From Aquimarina pacifica (lineage in GTDB: Bacteria; Bacteroidota; Bacteroidia; Flavobacteriales; Flavobacteriaceae): a stretch of DNA of 64,000 bases. The DNA lies in the NCBI RefSeq assembly GCF_000520955.1, contig NZ_JACC01000006.1, forward strand, positions 171,171 through 235,170, written 5' to 3'. This document shows, piece after piece, positions 47,654 through 55,333 of this stretch; position 1 is the first letter of the stretch, and each line of letters begins with the position of its first letter. The notes below the pieces were generated by a model. The model did not search any database. It was not told the DNA's origin and worked only from the letters and a program-made list of their open reading frames with translations. A program made the translations under genes and the position numbers.

Positions 47654-48713
47654 TTATAACCATTTACGCCGCCTGAAATAAACAATCAAGCCTATAAATA
47701 TGATTAAAAGAACAGCCCAAAATATATAATATCCATACTTATATTTAAGTTCAGGGATATTTTCAAAATTCATTCCGTATATCCCGGCAAGGAATGTTAA
47801 AGGGATAAAGATAGTGGCGATAATGGTAAGCATCTTCATTCATCTTATTGCTAATAGTGGTCATATACATGTCCATAAGACCCCAAATCATATCGCGATA
47901 AATCTCCACATTTTCAGATACCTGAATAATATGATCATATAAATCTCTAAGGTAGAATTGTGTTTTTTTAGCTACCAACTTATGCTCACTTTTTTCTAAT
48001 CGATTCACCACTTCACGCAATGGAAATACCGCTCTTCTTATTTTTAGGATTTCCCTTTTCAAACTTTGTATATCATAGGTAATGTCGTCATTGGGTTTTT
48101 CTTCAAAAAGTTCATCTTCTAACTCTTCGATCTTATCTCCCATTGCTTCAATCAAGTTAAAATAATTATCTACAACAGCATCCATTAAGGCATACAGTAA
48201 ATAATCCGATCCCATAGATCGAATCCTTCCCTTATTATTTCTTATGCGATTTCTAATTGAATCAAAAACATCACCATCGGATTCTTGAAACGATATGACA
48301 AAACCATCACCTAAAACAAAACTGATATGTTCAATAGCTAGTTTTTCATCCTGATCAAAATATAGCATCTTTAATACCACAAAGAGGTAGTTTTCATACT
48401 CGTCAATTTTAGGGCGCTGTTGTGTATTTGCTATGTCCTCTAGGATCAATGGATGTAAATTGCAATATCCCCCGATTTTCTCAATAGCCTCAGTATGGTT
48501 AAGCCCATTTATATTGATCCAAGTAATAGGTTTTGAATCAATAAAAGAATAGGCATCTTCAATATGATCTAATTCCTTTTCCTCAAAGAAAGTTTTATCA
48601 TAATCAAAGACTTCAATGTATAAATCACTTGAAGTTTTTTTACCTACATAAACAACCGAACCGGGAGCTAATCCAAGAGTCTTTTTAACGGATGATTGTG
48701 TCGTTTCTTCCAT
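47654..48713 (-). pseudogene. corA: CorA-family Mg2+/Co2+ transporter, frameshifted
   Basis: The first 290 residues are a normal CorA cytoplasmic domain (KPITWININGLNHTEAIEKIG, HPLILEDIANTQQRPKIDEYENYLFVVLKML). The frame then breaks at SNKMNE near 47833. The rest, in another frame (47654-47839), contains the two membrane helices and the signature YGMNF (LTIIATIFIPLTFLAGIYGMNF) and a basic end. Comparison with normal CorA suggests an 8-nt loss between short AATGAAG repeats. As it stands the product ends before the channel helices, so it should be inactive. It lies on the opposite strand from the preceding genes. Confidence 0.85.
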
Positions 48714-48789
48714 AAATATCGCTGTTATTCATCCCTACAATGTAATATATTAACAGTACCTTTACAAGAGATGCTAGTATGAATTAATT

Positions 48790-48900
48790 ATGGAAAAAAT
48801 TAAACCACTTTTTGATAAAGTCCTGTAGGCTATCGATGAATTTAAAGGAAAAATTGAAGTTGCTTCTGTCGCGATAGAAGTTACTGCTTTTCCAAAATAA
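48790..48900 (+). pseudogene. small open frame broken by an in-frame TAG
   Basis: ATG at 48790 reads MEKIKPLFDKVL, then TAG, then AIDEFKGKIEVASVAIEV and stops with TAA at 48898-48900. The sense after the stop is protein-like and the reading frame is otherwise clean, so this may be a small decayed or readthrough gene of about 36 aa. Evidence is weak. Confidence 0.35.
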
Positions 48901-48903
48901 AAA

Positions 48904-48930
48904 GAGGCTGAAAAGGGGGATTCCAGCCTC
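48904..48930 (-). terminator. terminator of the 90-aa protein gene
   Basis: Stem GAGGCTG/CAGCCTC (48904-48910 with 48924-48930). On the minus strand it is followed by TTTTTATTTT, and it lies about 90 nt beyond the stop of the minus-strand 90-aa gene. Confidence 0.65.
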
Positions 48931-49022
48931 AAACAATCCGCTAGTTTAGGGGGATTGTGTCATCACATCAATCAAAAAACTTCTATTTATTCTAAATCAA
49001 ATTTTAAGTTTTAGTTCTAAAA

Positions 49023-49295
49023 CTATTCACAAAACTCGGCATCACAGGCTTCATCTTGCCTTTGTAGAGATGAAAAATAATTATCATCGAATAACTCTGT
49101 AGCATCATCAATAGCGGATTTCTTTATCAAAAATAACGTGTCATCGATTTTCAATTTTATCATCTCAATGTCTTCATTCGCAGCACGAGCAAAAGTCATT
49201 ACATCACTATTTGCAAATCCATTAGGATAAGCCGCAACTATTTTGGATATTAACTCTGGTGTTAGATATGTATAATCTACTTTTACTTTTTTCAT
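49023..49295 (-). CDS. small acidic protein, paralogue of the 40.0-kb protein
   Basis: A 90-aa protein aligning over about 65 residues with the 101-aa protein at 40008 (KKVKVDYTYLTPELISKIVAAYPNG; DDTLFLIKK). The tail is acidic with two Cys (DEACDAEFCE). The island motif copy E lies only 26 nt before the start codon, so this gene is a clear regulon member and the last gene before the right attachment site. Confidence 0.7.
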   Translation of the reverse strand: MKKVKVDYTYLTPELISKIVAAYPNGFANSDVMTFARAANEDIEMIKLKIDDTLFLIKKSAIDDATELFDDNYFSSLQRQDEACDAEFCE

Positions 49296-49321
49296 GTCGA
49301 ATTATTTAATGTTTTATTATT

Positions 49322-49349
49322 TGACACCTTTTCGAACTAAAAGTCACAT
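49322..49349 (-). promoter_or_regulatory. island promoter motif, copy E (90-aa protein gene)
   Basis: On the minus strand: ATGTGACTT, 11 nt, AGGTGTCA, followed by the same AATAATAAAA as copy C and then, 26 nt later, the start codon. Confidence 0.7.
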
Positions 49350-49840
49350 GTCTCCGATTAATTTTAGACTTTCAATTTTGAAAAGTATCAAAGACTAAAT
49401 TTTCCATACGGATAGTCTAATATTATTTTTCATAATCATAAATCTTGTCCCTAATATCATCGATAAAACTTTGCTCAAATTAGATTACCTGCAAAAGGTA
49501 TACTAACTAGTAAAATATATTCCCAAAGTCAAAACAGAAATTTGTGGTACACGATTTTACCCACAAAAAACGAATCAAGCCTAATAGTAGATCAACCTAA
49601 TTTTTCGTATAAACACATCTTTTTCATCATATTTTACAAAAATCCCCCCACCAAAACCCTCCACCTATATCAAATATATGAACCATATCTTTTCTTTAAA
49701 CAGAAATCAAAAACCTTACTATCAATTACTTACATTTAAAAATGTAGAAATATATCGAGTATGAGTCCTTCGGGTGGAAAAGGCGACGTACACTCCTTAT
49801 TCTATGGTTAAAAATGAGTTTTTCGAGCTAAATTGGATGT
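49350..49840. other. non-coding right end of the island
   Basis: No gene seen. It holds the C-rich motif at 49644-49666 that resembles the one near the left end (33702-33722). A frame at 49542-49739 only spans this motif and is not gene-like. Where an integrase gene would be expected next to the tRNA, there is none. Confidence 0.5.
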
Positions 49841-49882
49841 AAAATAAAAAAGCTAAAACAATGATTATCAAAGTTTTAGCTT
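49841..49882 (-). terminator. terminator of tRNA-fMet
   Basis: Perfect 10-bp inverted repeat (49850-49859 with 49873-49882), 8 nt beyond the tRNA 3' end on the minus strand, followed by TTTTTATTTT. It is unrelated in sequence to the terminator at the 33.6-kb copy, showing that each attachment copy brought its own terminator. Confidence 0.8.
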
Positions 49883-49887
49883 CTAAA

Positions 49888-49931
49888 AGTAGCGGGAACA
49901 GGACTCGAACCTGTGACCTTCGGGTTATGAG
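49888..49931. repeat. attachment-site copy 2: 44-bp tRNA-fMet 3' part
   Basis: Identical to 33574-33617. It forms the 3' part (nucleotides 32-73) of the intact tRNA, i.e. the regenerated end after integration. Confidence 0.88.
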
Positions 49932-49962
49932 CCCGACGAGCTGCCTACTGCTCTATCCCGCG
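49890..49962 (-). tRNA. tRNA-fMet (CAU), initiator type
   Basis: A 73-nt cloverleaf with CCA not encoded. Acceptor stem CGCGGGA/TCCCGCT with C1 opposite U72 unpaired; anticodon stem TCGGG/CCCGA with three consecutive G-C pairs; loop CTCATAA with CAT anticodon; T-arm ACAGG/CCTGT with loop TTCGAGT. The unpaired 1:72 position and the GGG/CCC pairs are initiator-tRNA hallmarks. The gene is the integration target of the island on its 3' side. Confidence 0.96.
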
Positions 49963-49989
49963 ATGTATAATTTATAATTTACTTGTCTC

Positions 49990-50036
49990 TTAAACTTCGA
50001 GTTATGAGCTCGACAAATTATGTATTACTCCTTGCG
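49990..50036 (-). pseudogene. degenerate tRNA-fMet-like remnant
   Basis: CTTCGAGTTATGAGCTCGAC followed by an AT-rich stretch matches the anticodon arm and D-arm side of the adjacent tRNA-fMet at about 60 percent of positions, most differences being G/C to A/T transitions. It lies between the promoter and the intact gene, as if the first of two tandem tRNA copies had decayed. Confidence 0.5.
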
Positions 50037-50041
50037 GACGG

Positions 50042-50049
50042 CAAAGATA
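50042..50049 (-). promoter_or_regulatory. -7 box of the tRNA-fMet promoter
   Basis: TATCTTTG on the minus strand, matching the Bacteroidetes TAnnTTTG element, about 80 nt upstream of the tRNA. The -33 TTTG box is not clear. Confidence 0.5.
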
Positions 50050-50274
50050 CAAACTTTTTTAGTTTAAAAAAGGATTATTAGAAAAAACTAACAATCTTTT
50101 TAAAACCTCTTCGTTAACCATTGATTTTAAAACATATACTAACAAAAAAACAATATTAATTCGCAAAACACTCATTTTTTTTATCAAATCACTTAAAATA
50201 TGCCATATTATTGAAAAATACTCAAAACTAATACAGACATTATAATTTTATTAGCAGGTATCTTCAGTATCTCG

Positions 50275-50282
50275 TAAATTTG
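50275..50282 (+). promoter_or_regulatory. -7 box of the leu operon promoter
   Basis: TAAATTTG, a match to TAnnTTTG, 67 nt before leuC. A -33 box is not obvious. The 200 nt further upstream are AT-rich and contain no gene. Confidence 0.42.
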
Positions 50283-50349
50283 TATCCTTTTTAACGTTTT
50301 AATAACAAGATGCAAAAAGCGTCGTCACTATAGAGTAAAGATCATAAAA

Positions 50350-51747
50350 ATGAGTAAGACATTATTTGACAAAGTGTGGGATTCGCACGTAGTACGTAAG
50401 ATAGAAAATGGACCCGATGTATTTTTTATTGATCGACATTTTATCCATGAAGTAACAAGTCCGGTTGCATTCCTTGGCCTAAAAAGCAGAGGCAATACCG
50501 TATTATATCCAAACCGCACCTTTGCAACAGCAGATCATAATACACCGACAATCAATCAACATCTTCCTGTAGAAGATCCATTATCTGCCAATCAGCTAAA
50601 AGCATTAGAAGAAAACGCAACAGAATGGGGAATTTCTCACTGGGGATTAGGACACCAAAAAAATGGAATCGTTCACGTAGTAGGACCAGAAAACGGAATT
50701 ACACTTCCGGGTGCTACAATTGTATGTGGTGATTCGCACACCTCTACTCATGGAGCCTTTGGGGCTATTGCATTTGGGATCGGTACCTCAGAAGTAGAGA
50801 TGGTACTTTCTACACAATGTATCATGCAGCCTAAACCTAAGAAAATGCGTATTAACGTAAATGGTGAACTTGGTTTTGGTGTAACACCAAAAGATGTTGC
50901 TCTATATATTATCTCTCAATTAACTACTTCTGGAGCAACAGGATACTTTGTAGAGTATGCTGGTGATGTATTTAGAAATATGACTATGGAAGGTCGTATG
51001 ACTGTGTGTAACCTAAGTATAGAAATGGGTGCACGTGGAGGAATGATCGCTCCCGATGAAAAGACATTCGAATACATAAAAGACAAACCATTAACTCCAA
51101 AAGGAGAAGCGTGGGATAAGGCCATGACCTATTGGAAAACATTATCTACAGACGAAGATGCTGTTTTTGACAAAGAACTTACTTTTAATGGTTCAGATAT
51201 CGAACCTATGATTACCTATGGTACCAATCCAGGAATGGGTATTGGTATCACCAACAACATCCCTACTGCAGAAGCCGTAGAAGGAGGAGCCGCTACCTAC
51301 AAGAAATCCTTAAGTTATATGAACTTCTTAGAAGGAGATTCTATGATAGGTAAACCGGTAGATTTTGTTTTCTTAGGAAGTTGTACTAACGGAAGAATCG
51401 AGGATTTTAGAGCCTTTGCTTCTATCGTAAAAGGAAAAAAGAAAGCCGATAATATTACCGCTTGGTTGGTTCCTGGATCTCACGAAGTAGAAGCCCTAAT
51501 CAAAGAAGAAGGAATTCTAGATATTATTACAGATGCTGGGTTTACCCTAAGAGAACCAGGATGTTCTGCATGTTTGGCCATGAATGATGACAAAATACCC
51601 GCAGGAAAATTAGCAGTAAGTACATCTAACAGAAACTTCGAAGGAAGACAAGGACCTGGATCAAGAACATTGTTAGCAAGTCCGCTTGTAGCTGCAGCGA
51701 CTGCCGTTACAGGAGTAGTAACAGATCCAAGAACGCTTTTAGTGTAA
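50350..51747 (+). CDS. leuC: 3-isopropylmalate dehydratase large subunit
   Basis: 465 aa, full length. Aconitase-superfamily enzyme with a [4Fe-4S] cluster; with LeuD it isomerises 2-isopropylmalate to 3-isopropylmalate in leucine synthesis. Cluster cysteines lie in [11 protein letters not shown] and [11 protein letters not shown]; the substrate region [24 protein letters not shown] is intact. Start ATG with a purine-rich leader. First gene of the leuCDAB run; 39 nt to leuD. Core chromosomal gene, so the island ends before it. Confidence 0.97.
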   Translation: MSKTLFDKVWDSHVVRKIENGPDVFFIDRHFIHEVTSPVAFLGLKSRGNTVLYPNRTFATADHNTPTINQHLPVEDPLSANQLKALEENATEWGISHWGLGHQKNGIVHVVGPENGITLPGATIVCGDSHTSTHGAFGAIAFGIGTSEVEMVLSTQCIMQPKPKKMRINVNGELGFGVTPKDVALYIISQLTTSGATGYFVEYAGDVFRNMTMEGRMTVCNLSIEMGARGGMIAPDEKTFEYIKDKPLTPKGEAWDKAMTYWKTLSTDEDAVFDKELTFNGSDIEPMITYGTNPGMGIGITNNIPTAEAVEGGAATYKKSLSYMNFLEGDSMIGKPVDFVFLGSCTNGRIEDFRAFASIVKGKKKADNITAWLVPGSHEVEALIKEEGILDIITDAGFTLREPGCSACLAMNDDKIPAGKLAVSTSNRNFEGRQGPGSRTLLASPLVAAATAVTGVVTDPRTLLV

Positions 51748-51786
51748 CACAAAAAAGCAAAACAGTAATTATTAAAAAGAAAAAAA

Positions 51787-52383
51787 ATGGCTTACGATAA
51801 ATTCGATATATTAACTAGTTCAGCAGTTCCGTTACCCATAGAAAATGTAGATACGGATCAAATCATACCCGCTCGTTTCCTAAAAGCCACAGAACGTAAA
51901 GGATTCGGAGACAACCTATTTAGAGATTGGAGATATAATGATGATGATTCTCCTAAAGAGGATTTTGTATTCAACAACCCAAAATACAAAGGAAAAATTC
52001 TTGTAGGAGGAAAAAACTTTGGCTCAGGATCATCTAGAGAACATGCTGCTTGGGCAGTATATGATTACGGTTTTAGATGTGTTGTATCAAGTTTTTTTGC
52101 TGATATTTTTAGAGGAAACTGCCTTAATATTGGGGTATTACCAGTACAAGTGAGTCCAGAATTCTTAGAAAAAATATTCAAAGCTATCGATGCAGACCCT
52201 ACTACAGAAATCGAAGTAGACCTCAACAAGCAAACGATTACTTTATTAGTATCAGGTGAATCAGAATCATTTGATATCAATGGATACAAAAAAGAAAATA
52301 TGCTTAATGGGTATGACGATATCGATTACCTTACAAAAATGAAAGCCGAAATTCAGGAATTCGCAGAAGCACGTCCATTCTAA
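51787..52383 (+). CDS. leuD: 3-isopropylmalate dehydratase small subunit
   Basis: 198 aa, the usual length. Partner of LeuC carrying the swivelling domain. Seen motifs: NVDTDQIIPARFLK and GSGSSREHAAWAVYDYGFRCV. RBS region AAAAAGAAAAAA before the ATG. A REP-like element and a hairpin separate it from leuA by 166 nt. Confidence 0.96.
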   Translation: MAYDKFDILTSSAVPLPIENVDTDQIIPARFLKATERKGFGDNLFRDWRYNDDDSPKEDFVFNNPKYKGKILVGGKNFGSGSSREHAAWAVYDYGFRCVVSSFFADIFRGNCLNIGVLPVQVSPEFLEKIFKAIDADPTTEIEVDLNKQTITLLVSGESESFDINGYKKENMLNGYDDIDYLTKMKAEIQEFAEARPF

Positions 52384-52392
52384 AGATATATT

Positions 52393-52470
52393 GGGCGTTC
52401 GGGCGGGCTATTCGTTATATCTTTTCTGCCTTTACAGGACAGAAAAGGATACCACTGCTATCCCTAACGC
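52393..52470. repeat. REP-like nested palindrome between leuD and leuA
   Basis: Outer stem GCGTTCGGG (52395-52403) with CCCTAACGC (52462-52470), one mismatch. Inner stem TATCTTTTCTG (52418-52428) with CAGAAAAGGATA (52440-52451), one bulge. The region is far richer in G/C than its surroundings. The layout GGGCGTT...CCCTAACGC resembles dispersed REP-like elements of flavobacterial genomes as I remember them. Confidence 0.6.
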
Positions 52471-52497
52471 ATTTTGACAACGATTGACAATGTAAAA

Positions 52498-52530
52498 AGA
52501 CCTGTCTGGTTTCCATAACCAGACAGGTCT
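52498..52530. terminator. perfect hairpin just before leuA
   Basis: 14-bp perfect stem (52498-52511 with 52517-52530) and 5-nt loop, ending 19 nt before the leuA start. On the plus strand no T tract follows; on the minus strand it is followed by TTTTTACA. It may be a control element for leuA rather than a terminator of leuD. Confidence 0.5.
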
Positions 52531-52549
52531 TAGAAAGAAAAAAAGACTC

Positions 52550-54073
52550 ATGAGCCAACGATCAATAGAAATCATGGATACTACCCTCAGGGATGGTGAA
52601 CAAACCTCGGGAATATCCTTTTCTGCTTCAGAAAAACTTACGATTGCCCAACTTCTTATAGAAGAATTAAAAGTTGATCGTATCGAAGTAGCATCGGCTA
52701 GAGTATCAGAAGGAGAATTCGATGCCGTAAAAAATATCATTGATTGGGCGACAGAAAATGGATATGCTGATCGAGTAGAAATATTAACATTTGTTGATCA
52801 AGGCAAATCCATACAATGGATGAAAGATACAGGTGCTAAAGTGCAAAACCTCCTTACCAAAGGATCGCTAAACCATCTCACGTATCAACTAAAAAAGACT
52901 CCCGAACAACATTTCGAAGATATTCGAGATACTTTTACTCAAGCACAAGAACAAGGAATAACCAACAACATTTATCTAGAAGACTGGAGTAATGGTATGC
53001 GCAACTCTCCTGAGTATGTATATCAATTTTTAGACTTTTTGACCACCCAACCAGTCAAGCGTGTATTACTTCCGGATACATTAGGCGTATTAATTCCGTC
53101 AGAGACCTATCAGCATTTGACAGCTTTGCGCAAGAAGTACCCTAATTTGCACTTTGATTTTCATGCACATAATGACTATGATCTTGGGGTTGCCAATGTA
53201 ATCGAAAGCATAAAAGCGGGTGTTAATGGGTTGCATTTGACCATGAACGGCATGGGTGAACGAGCAGGAAATGCACCATTAGCAAGTGTTGTCGCAGTAA
53301 TCAACGACTATTTACCCGATGTAAGCATCAATGTAAAAGAATCTGCTTTATACAAAGTAAGTAAGCTTGTAGAAACATTTTCTGGGTTCAAAATCCCAGC
53401 AAATAAACCTGTTGTTGGCGACAATGTGTTTACACAAACAGCAGGAATTCATGCCGATGGCGATAACAAGCATAATCTATATTTTAATGACCTAATGCCA
53501 GAGCGTTTTGGAAGAAAACGCAAATATGCATTGGGAAAAACATCTGGCAAAGCGAATATCGAAAAAAACCTTCAGGAGTTAGGACTTAAACTAAGTGCAG
53601 AAGATATCAAAAAGGTAACACAAAGAATTATTAAACTAGGGGATAAAAAAGAAGTAGTTACCCAACATGATCTCCCCTATATTATCTCTGACGTTTTAGA
53701 CAGTAAGTCCTATAAAGAAGCTGTAAAAATTAAGTCTTATGCACTTAACCATGCCAAAGGGCTAAAACCCTCTGCTACCGTAGCAATACAGATAGAAGAT
53801 GAAGTAATTGAACAACATGCACAAGGCGATGGGCAGTACGATGCTTTTATGAATGCACTAAGCAAAGTATACACTCAAAAAAACAAAACCTTACCTCAAC
53901 TTATTGATTATGCCGTACGCATACCGCCAGGAAGTAATTCTGATGCCCTATGCGAAACGATCATCACCTGGAAAATAGAAGAAAAAGAATTTGTAACACG
54001 AGGATTGCATTCTGATCAAACTGTATCGGCTATAAAAGCCACTGAAAAAATGTTGAATATTATAGAATTATAA
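52550..54073 (+). CDS. leuA: 2-isopropylmalate synthase family enzyme (LeuA/citramalate synthase type)
   Basis: 507 aa. Condenses acetyl-CoA with a 2-oxo acid; in this operon most probably 2-oxoisovalerate to 2-isopropylmalate. Seen: MDTTLRDGEQTSGISFSASEKL at the start, HAHNDYDLGVANVIESIKAGVNGLHLTMNGMGERAGNAPL with the metal-binding HxH, and the C-terminal LeuA regulatory dimer domain (about 380-507). Closely related citramalate synthases have the same layout, so the exact substrate is a small uncertainty. Confidence 0.9.
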   Translation: MSQRSIEIMDTTLRDGEQTSGISFSASEKLTIAQLLIEELKVDRIEVASARVSEGEFDAVKNIIDWATENGYADRVEILTFVDQGKSIQWMKDTGAKVQNLLTKGSLNHLTYQLKKTPEQHFEDIRDTFTQAQEQGITNNIYLEDWSNGMRNSPEYVYQFLDFLTTQPVKRVLLPDTLGVLIPSETYQHLTALRKKYPNLHFDFHAHNDYDLGVANVIESIKAGVNGLHLTMNGMGERAGNAPLASVVAVINDYLPDVSINVKESALYKVSKLVETFSGFKIPANKPVVGDNVFTQTAGIHADGDNKHNLYFNDLMPERFGRKRKYALGKTSGKANIEKNLQELGLKLSAEDIKKVTQRIIKLGDKKEVVTQHDLPYIISDVLDSKSYKEAVKIKSYALNHAKGLKPSATVAIQIEDEVIEQHAQGDGQYDAFMNALSKVYTQKNKTLPQLIDYAVRIPPGSNSDALCETIITWKIEEKEFVTRGLHSDQTVSAIKATEKMLNIIEL

Positions 54074-54085
54074 AAATAGTAGCCT

Positions 54086-54120
54086 CAAATTGTCTGTCTG
54101 AGCATGTCGAAGACAATTTG
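54086..54120. repeat. short palindrome between leuA and leuB
   Basis: 9-bp perfect arms CAAATTGTC/GACAATTTG (54086-54094 with 54112-54120) flank the core GAGCATGTCGAA. Sequences of the type GAGCnTGTCGAAG are common dispersed palindromic elements in bacterial genomes. It may also act as a weak mRNA processing or attenuation site. Confidence 0.5.
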
Positions 54121-54188
54121 ATCCTAACACACCAAATAATTTCGGCAAGCTCATTAAATAAACAAATAAACATTTTAGAAATATATCA

Positions 54189-55247
54189 ATGGAATTAAAT
54201 ATAGCACTACTACCAGGAGATGGTATCGGACCAGAAGTTATTGATCAGGCTGTAAAAGTTTGCGATGCAATTGCTAAAAAACACAATCACAACATCAATT
54301 GGACCTCTGCACTTACTGGTGCTGCTGCTATAGATGCAGTAGGAGAGCCATATCCAGATGAAACTCATGAGATTTGTGCCAATGCAGATGCTGTTTTATT
54401 CGGAGCTATTGGTCACCCTAGATTTGATAATGACCCTTCTGCAAAAGTGCGTCCGGAGCAAGGATTACTTAAAATGCGTCAAAAACTAGGATTATTTGCT
54501 AACGTAAGACCTACATTTACCTTTCCTTCATTAATTGACAAGTCTCCACTAAAAAGAGAACGAATAGAAGGAACAGACCTTGTTTTTCTTCGTGAACTTA
54601 CAAGCGGTATTTATTTTGGAAAAAGAGGAAGAGAAGACAATGGTAATACTGCATATGATACCTGTACCTATACCAAAGAAGAAATTACTCGTCTTGCCAA
54701 AAAAGGATTCGAAGCGGCTATGGCACGCAGTAAAAAACTATGTTGCGTAGATAAAGCTAATGTACTAGAATCCTCTCGTTTATGGAGAGAAACCGTACAA
54801 GGCATGGAAAAAGATTACCCAGAAGTAGAAGTAAGCTACGAATTTGTAGATGCAGTAGCAATGCGCTTAGTACAATGGCCAAATTCTTATGATGTATTAA
54901 TCACCGAAAACTTATTCGGAGACATCCTTACTGATGAGGCTTCGGTAATCTCAGGATCTATGGGATTAATGCCATCTGCGTCTCTAGGAGAAAAAACATC
55001 CTTATTTGAGCCTATTCACGGTTCGTATCCACAGGCTGCAGGAAAAGATATTGCTAATCCATTAGCAACTGTACTTTCTGCTGCAATGATGTTCGAAACT
55101 GCTTTTGGACTTACAGACGAAGCAAAAGCTATACGTGCAGTAGTCGATAAATCCCTTAATGAAGGTATCGTAACCGAAGATCTTGCAGGTGATGATAAAG
55201 CATATAAAACAAGTGAAGTAGGAGATTGGTTAGTTGCCAATATCTAA
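54189..55247 (+). CDS. leuB: 3-isopropylmalate dehydrogenase
   Basis: 352 aa, standard length. NAD-dependent oxidative decarboxylase of leucine synthesis. Seen motifs: LLPGDGIGPEVIDQAVKV, FGAIGHPRFDN, LVFLRELTSGIYFGKRG, ITENLFGDILTDEASVISGSMGLMPSAS and FEPIHGSYPQAAGKDIANP with the metal and NAD sites. It ends the leu operon, followed by a strong terminator. Confidence 0.97.
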   Translation: MELNIALLPGDGIGPEVIDQAVKVCDAIAKKHNHNINWTSALTGAAAIDAVGEPYPDETHEICANADAVLFGAIGHPRFDNDPSAKVRPEQGLLKMRQKLGLFANVRPTFTFPSLIDKSPLKRERIEGTDLVFLRELTSGIYFGKRGREDNGNTAYDTCTYTKEEITRLAKKGFEAAMARSKKLCCVDKANVLESSRLWRETVQGMEKDYPEVEVSYEFVDAVAMRLVQWPNSYDVLITENLFGDILTDEASVISGSMGLMPSASLGEKTSLFEPIHGSYPQAAGKDIANPLATVLSAAMMFETAFGLTDEAKAIRAVVDKSLNEGIVTEDLAGDDKAYKTSEVGDWLVANI

Positions 55248-55290
55248 TACTAAGATATTAAGATATAAACATATCACTCACAATCACGTT

Positions 55291-55333
55291 AAGCCCCGTT
55301 TGATACCCGTTATCAAGCGGGGCTTATTTTTTT
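55291..55333 (+). terminator. intrinsic terminator of the leu operon
   Basis: 15-bp stem (55291-55305 with 55311-55325) with one G-U pair, 5-nt loop, then ATTTTTTTTATT. Confidence 0.9.
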
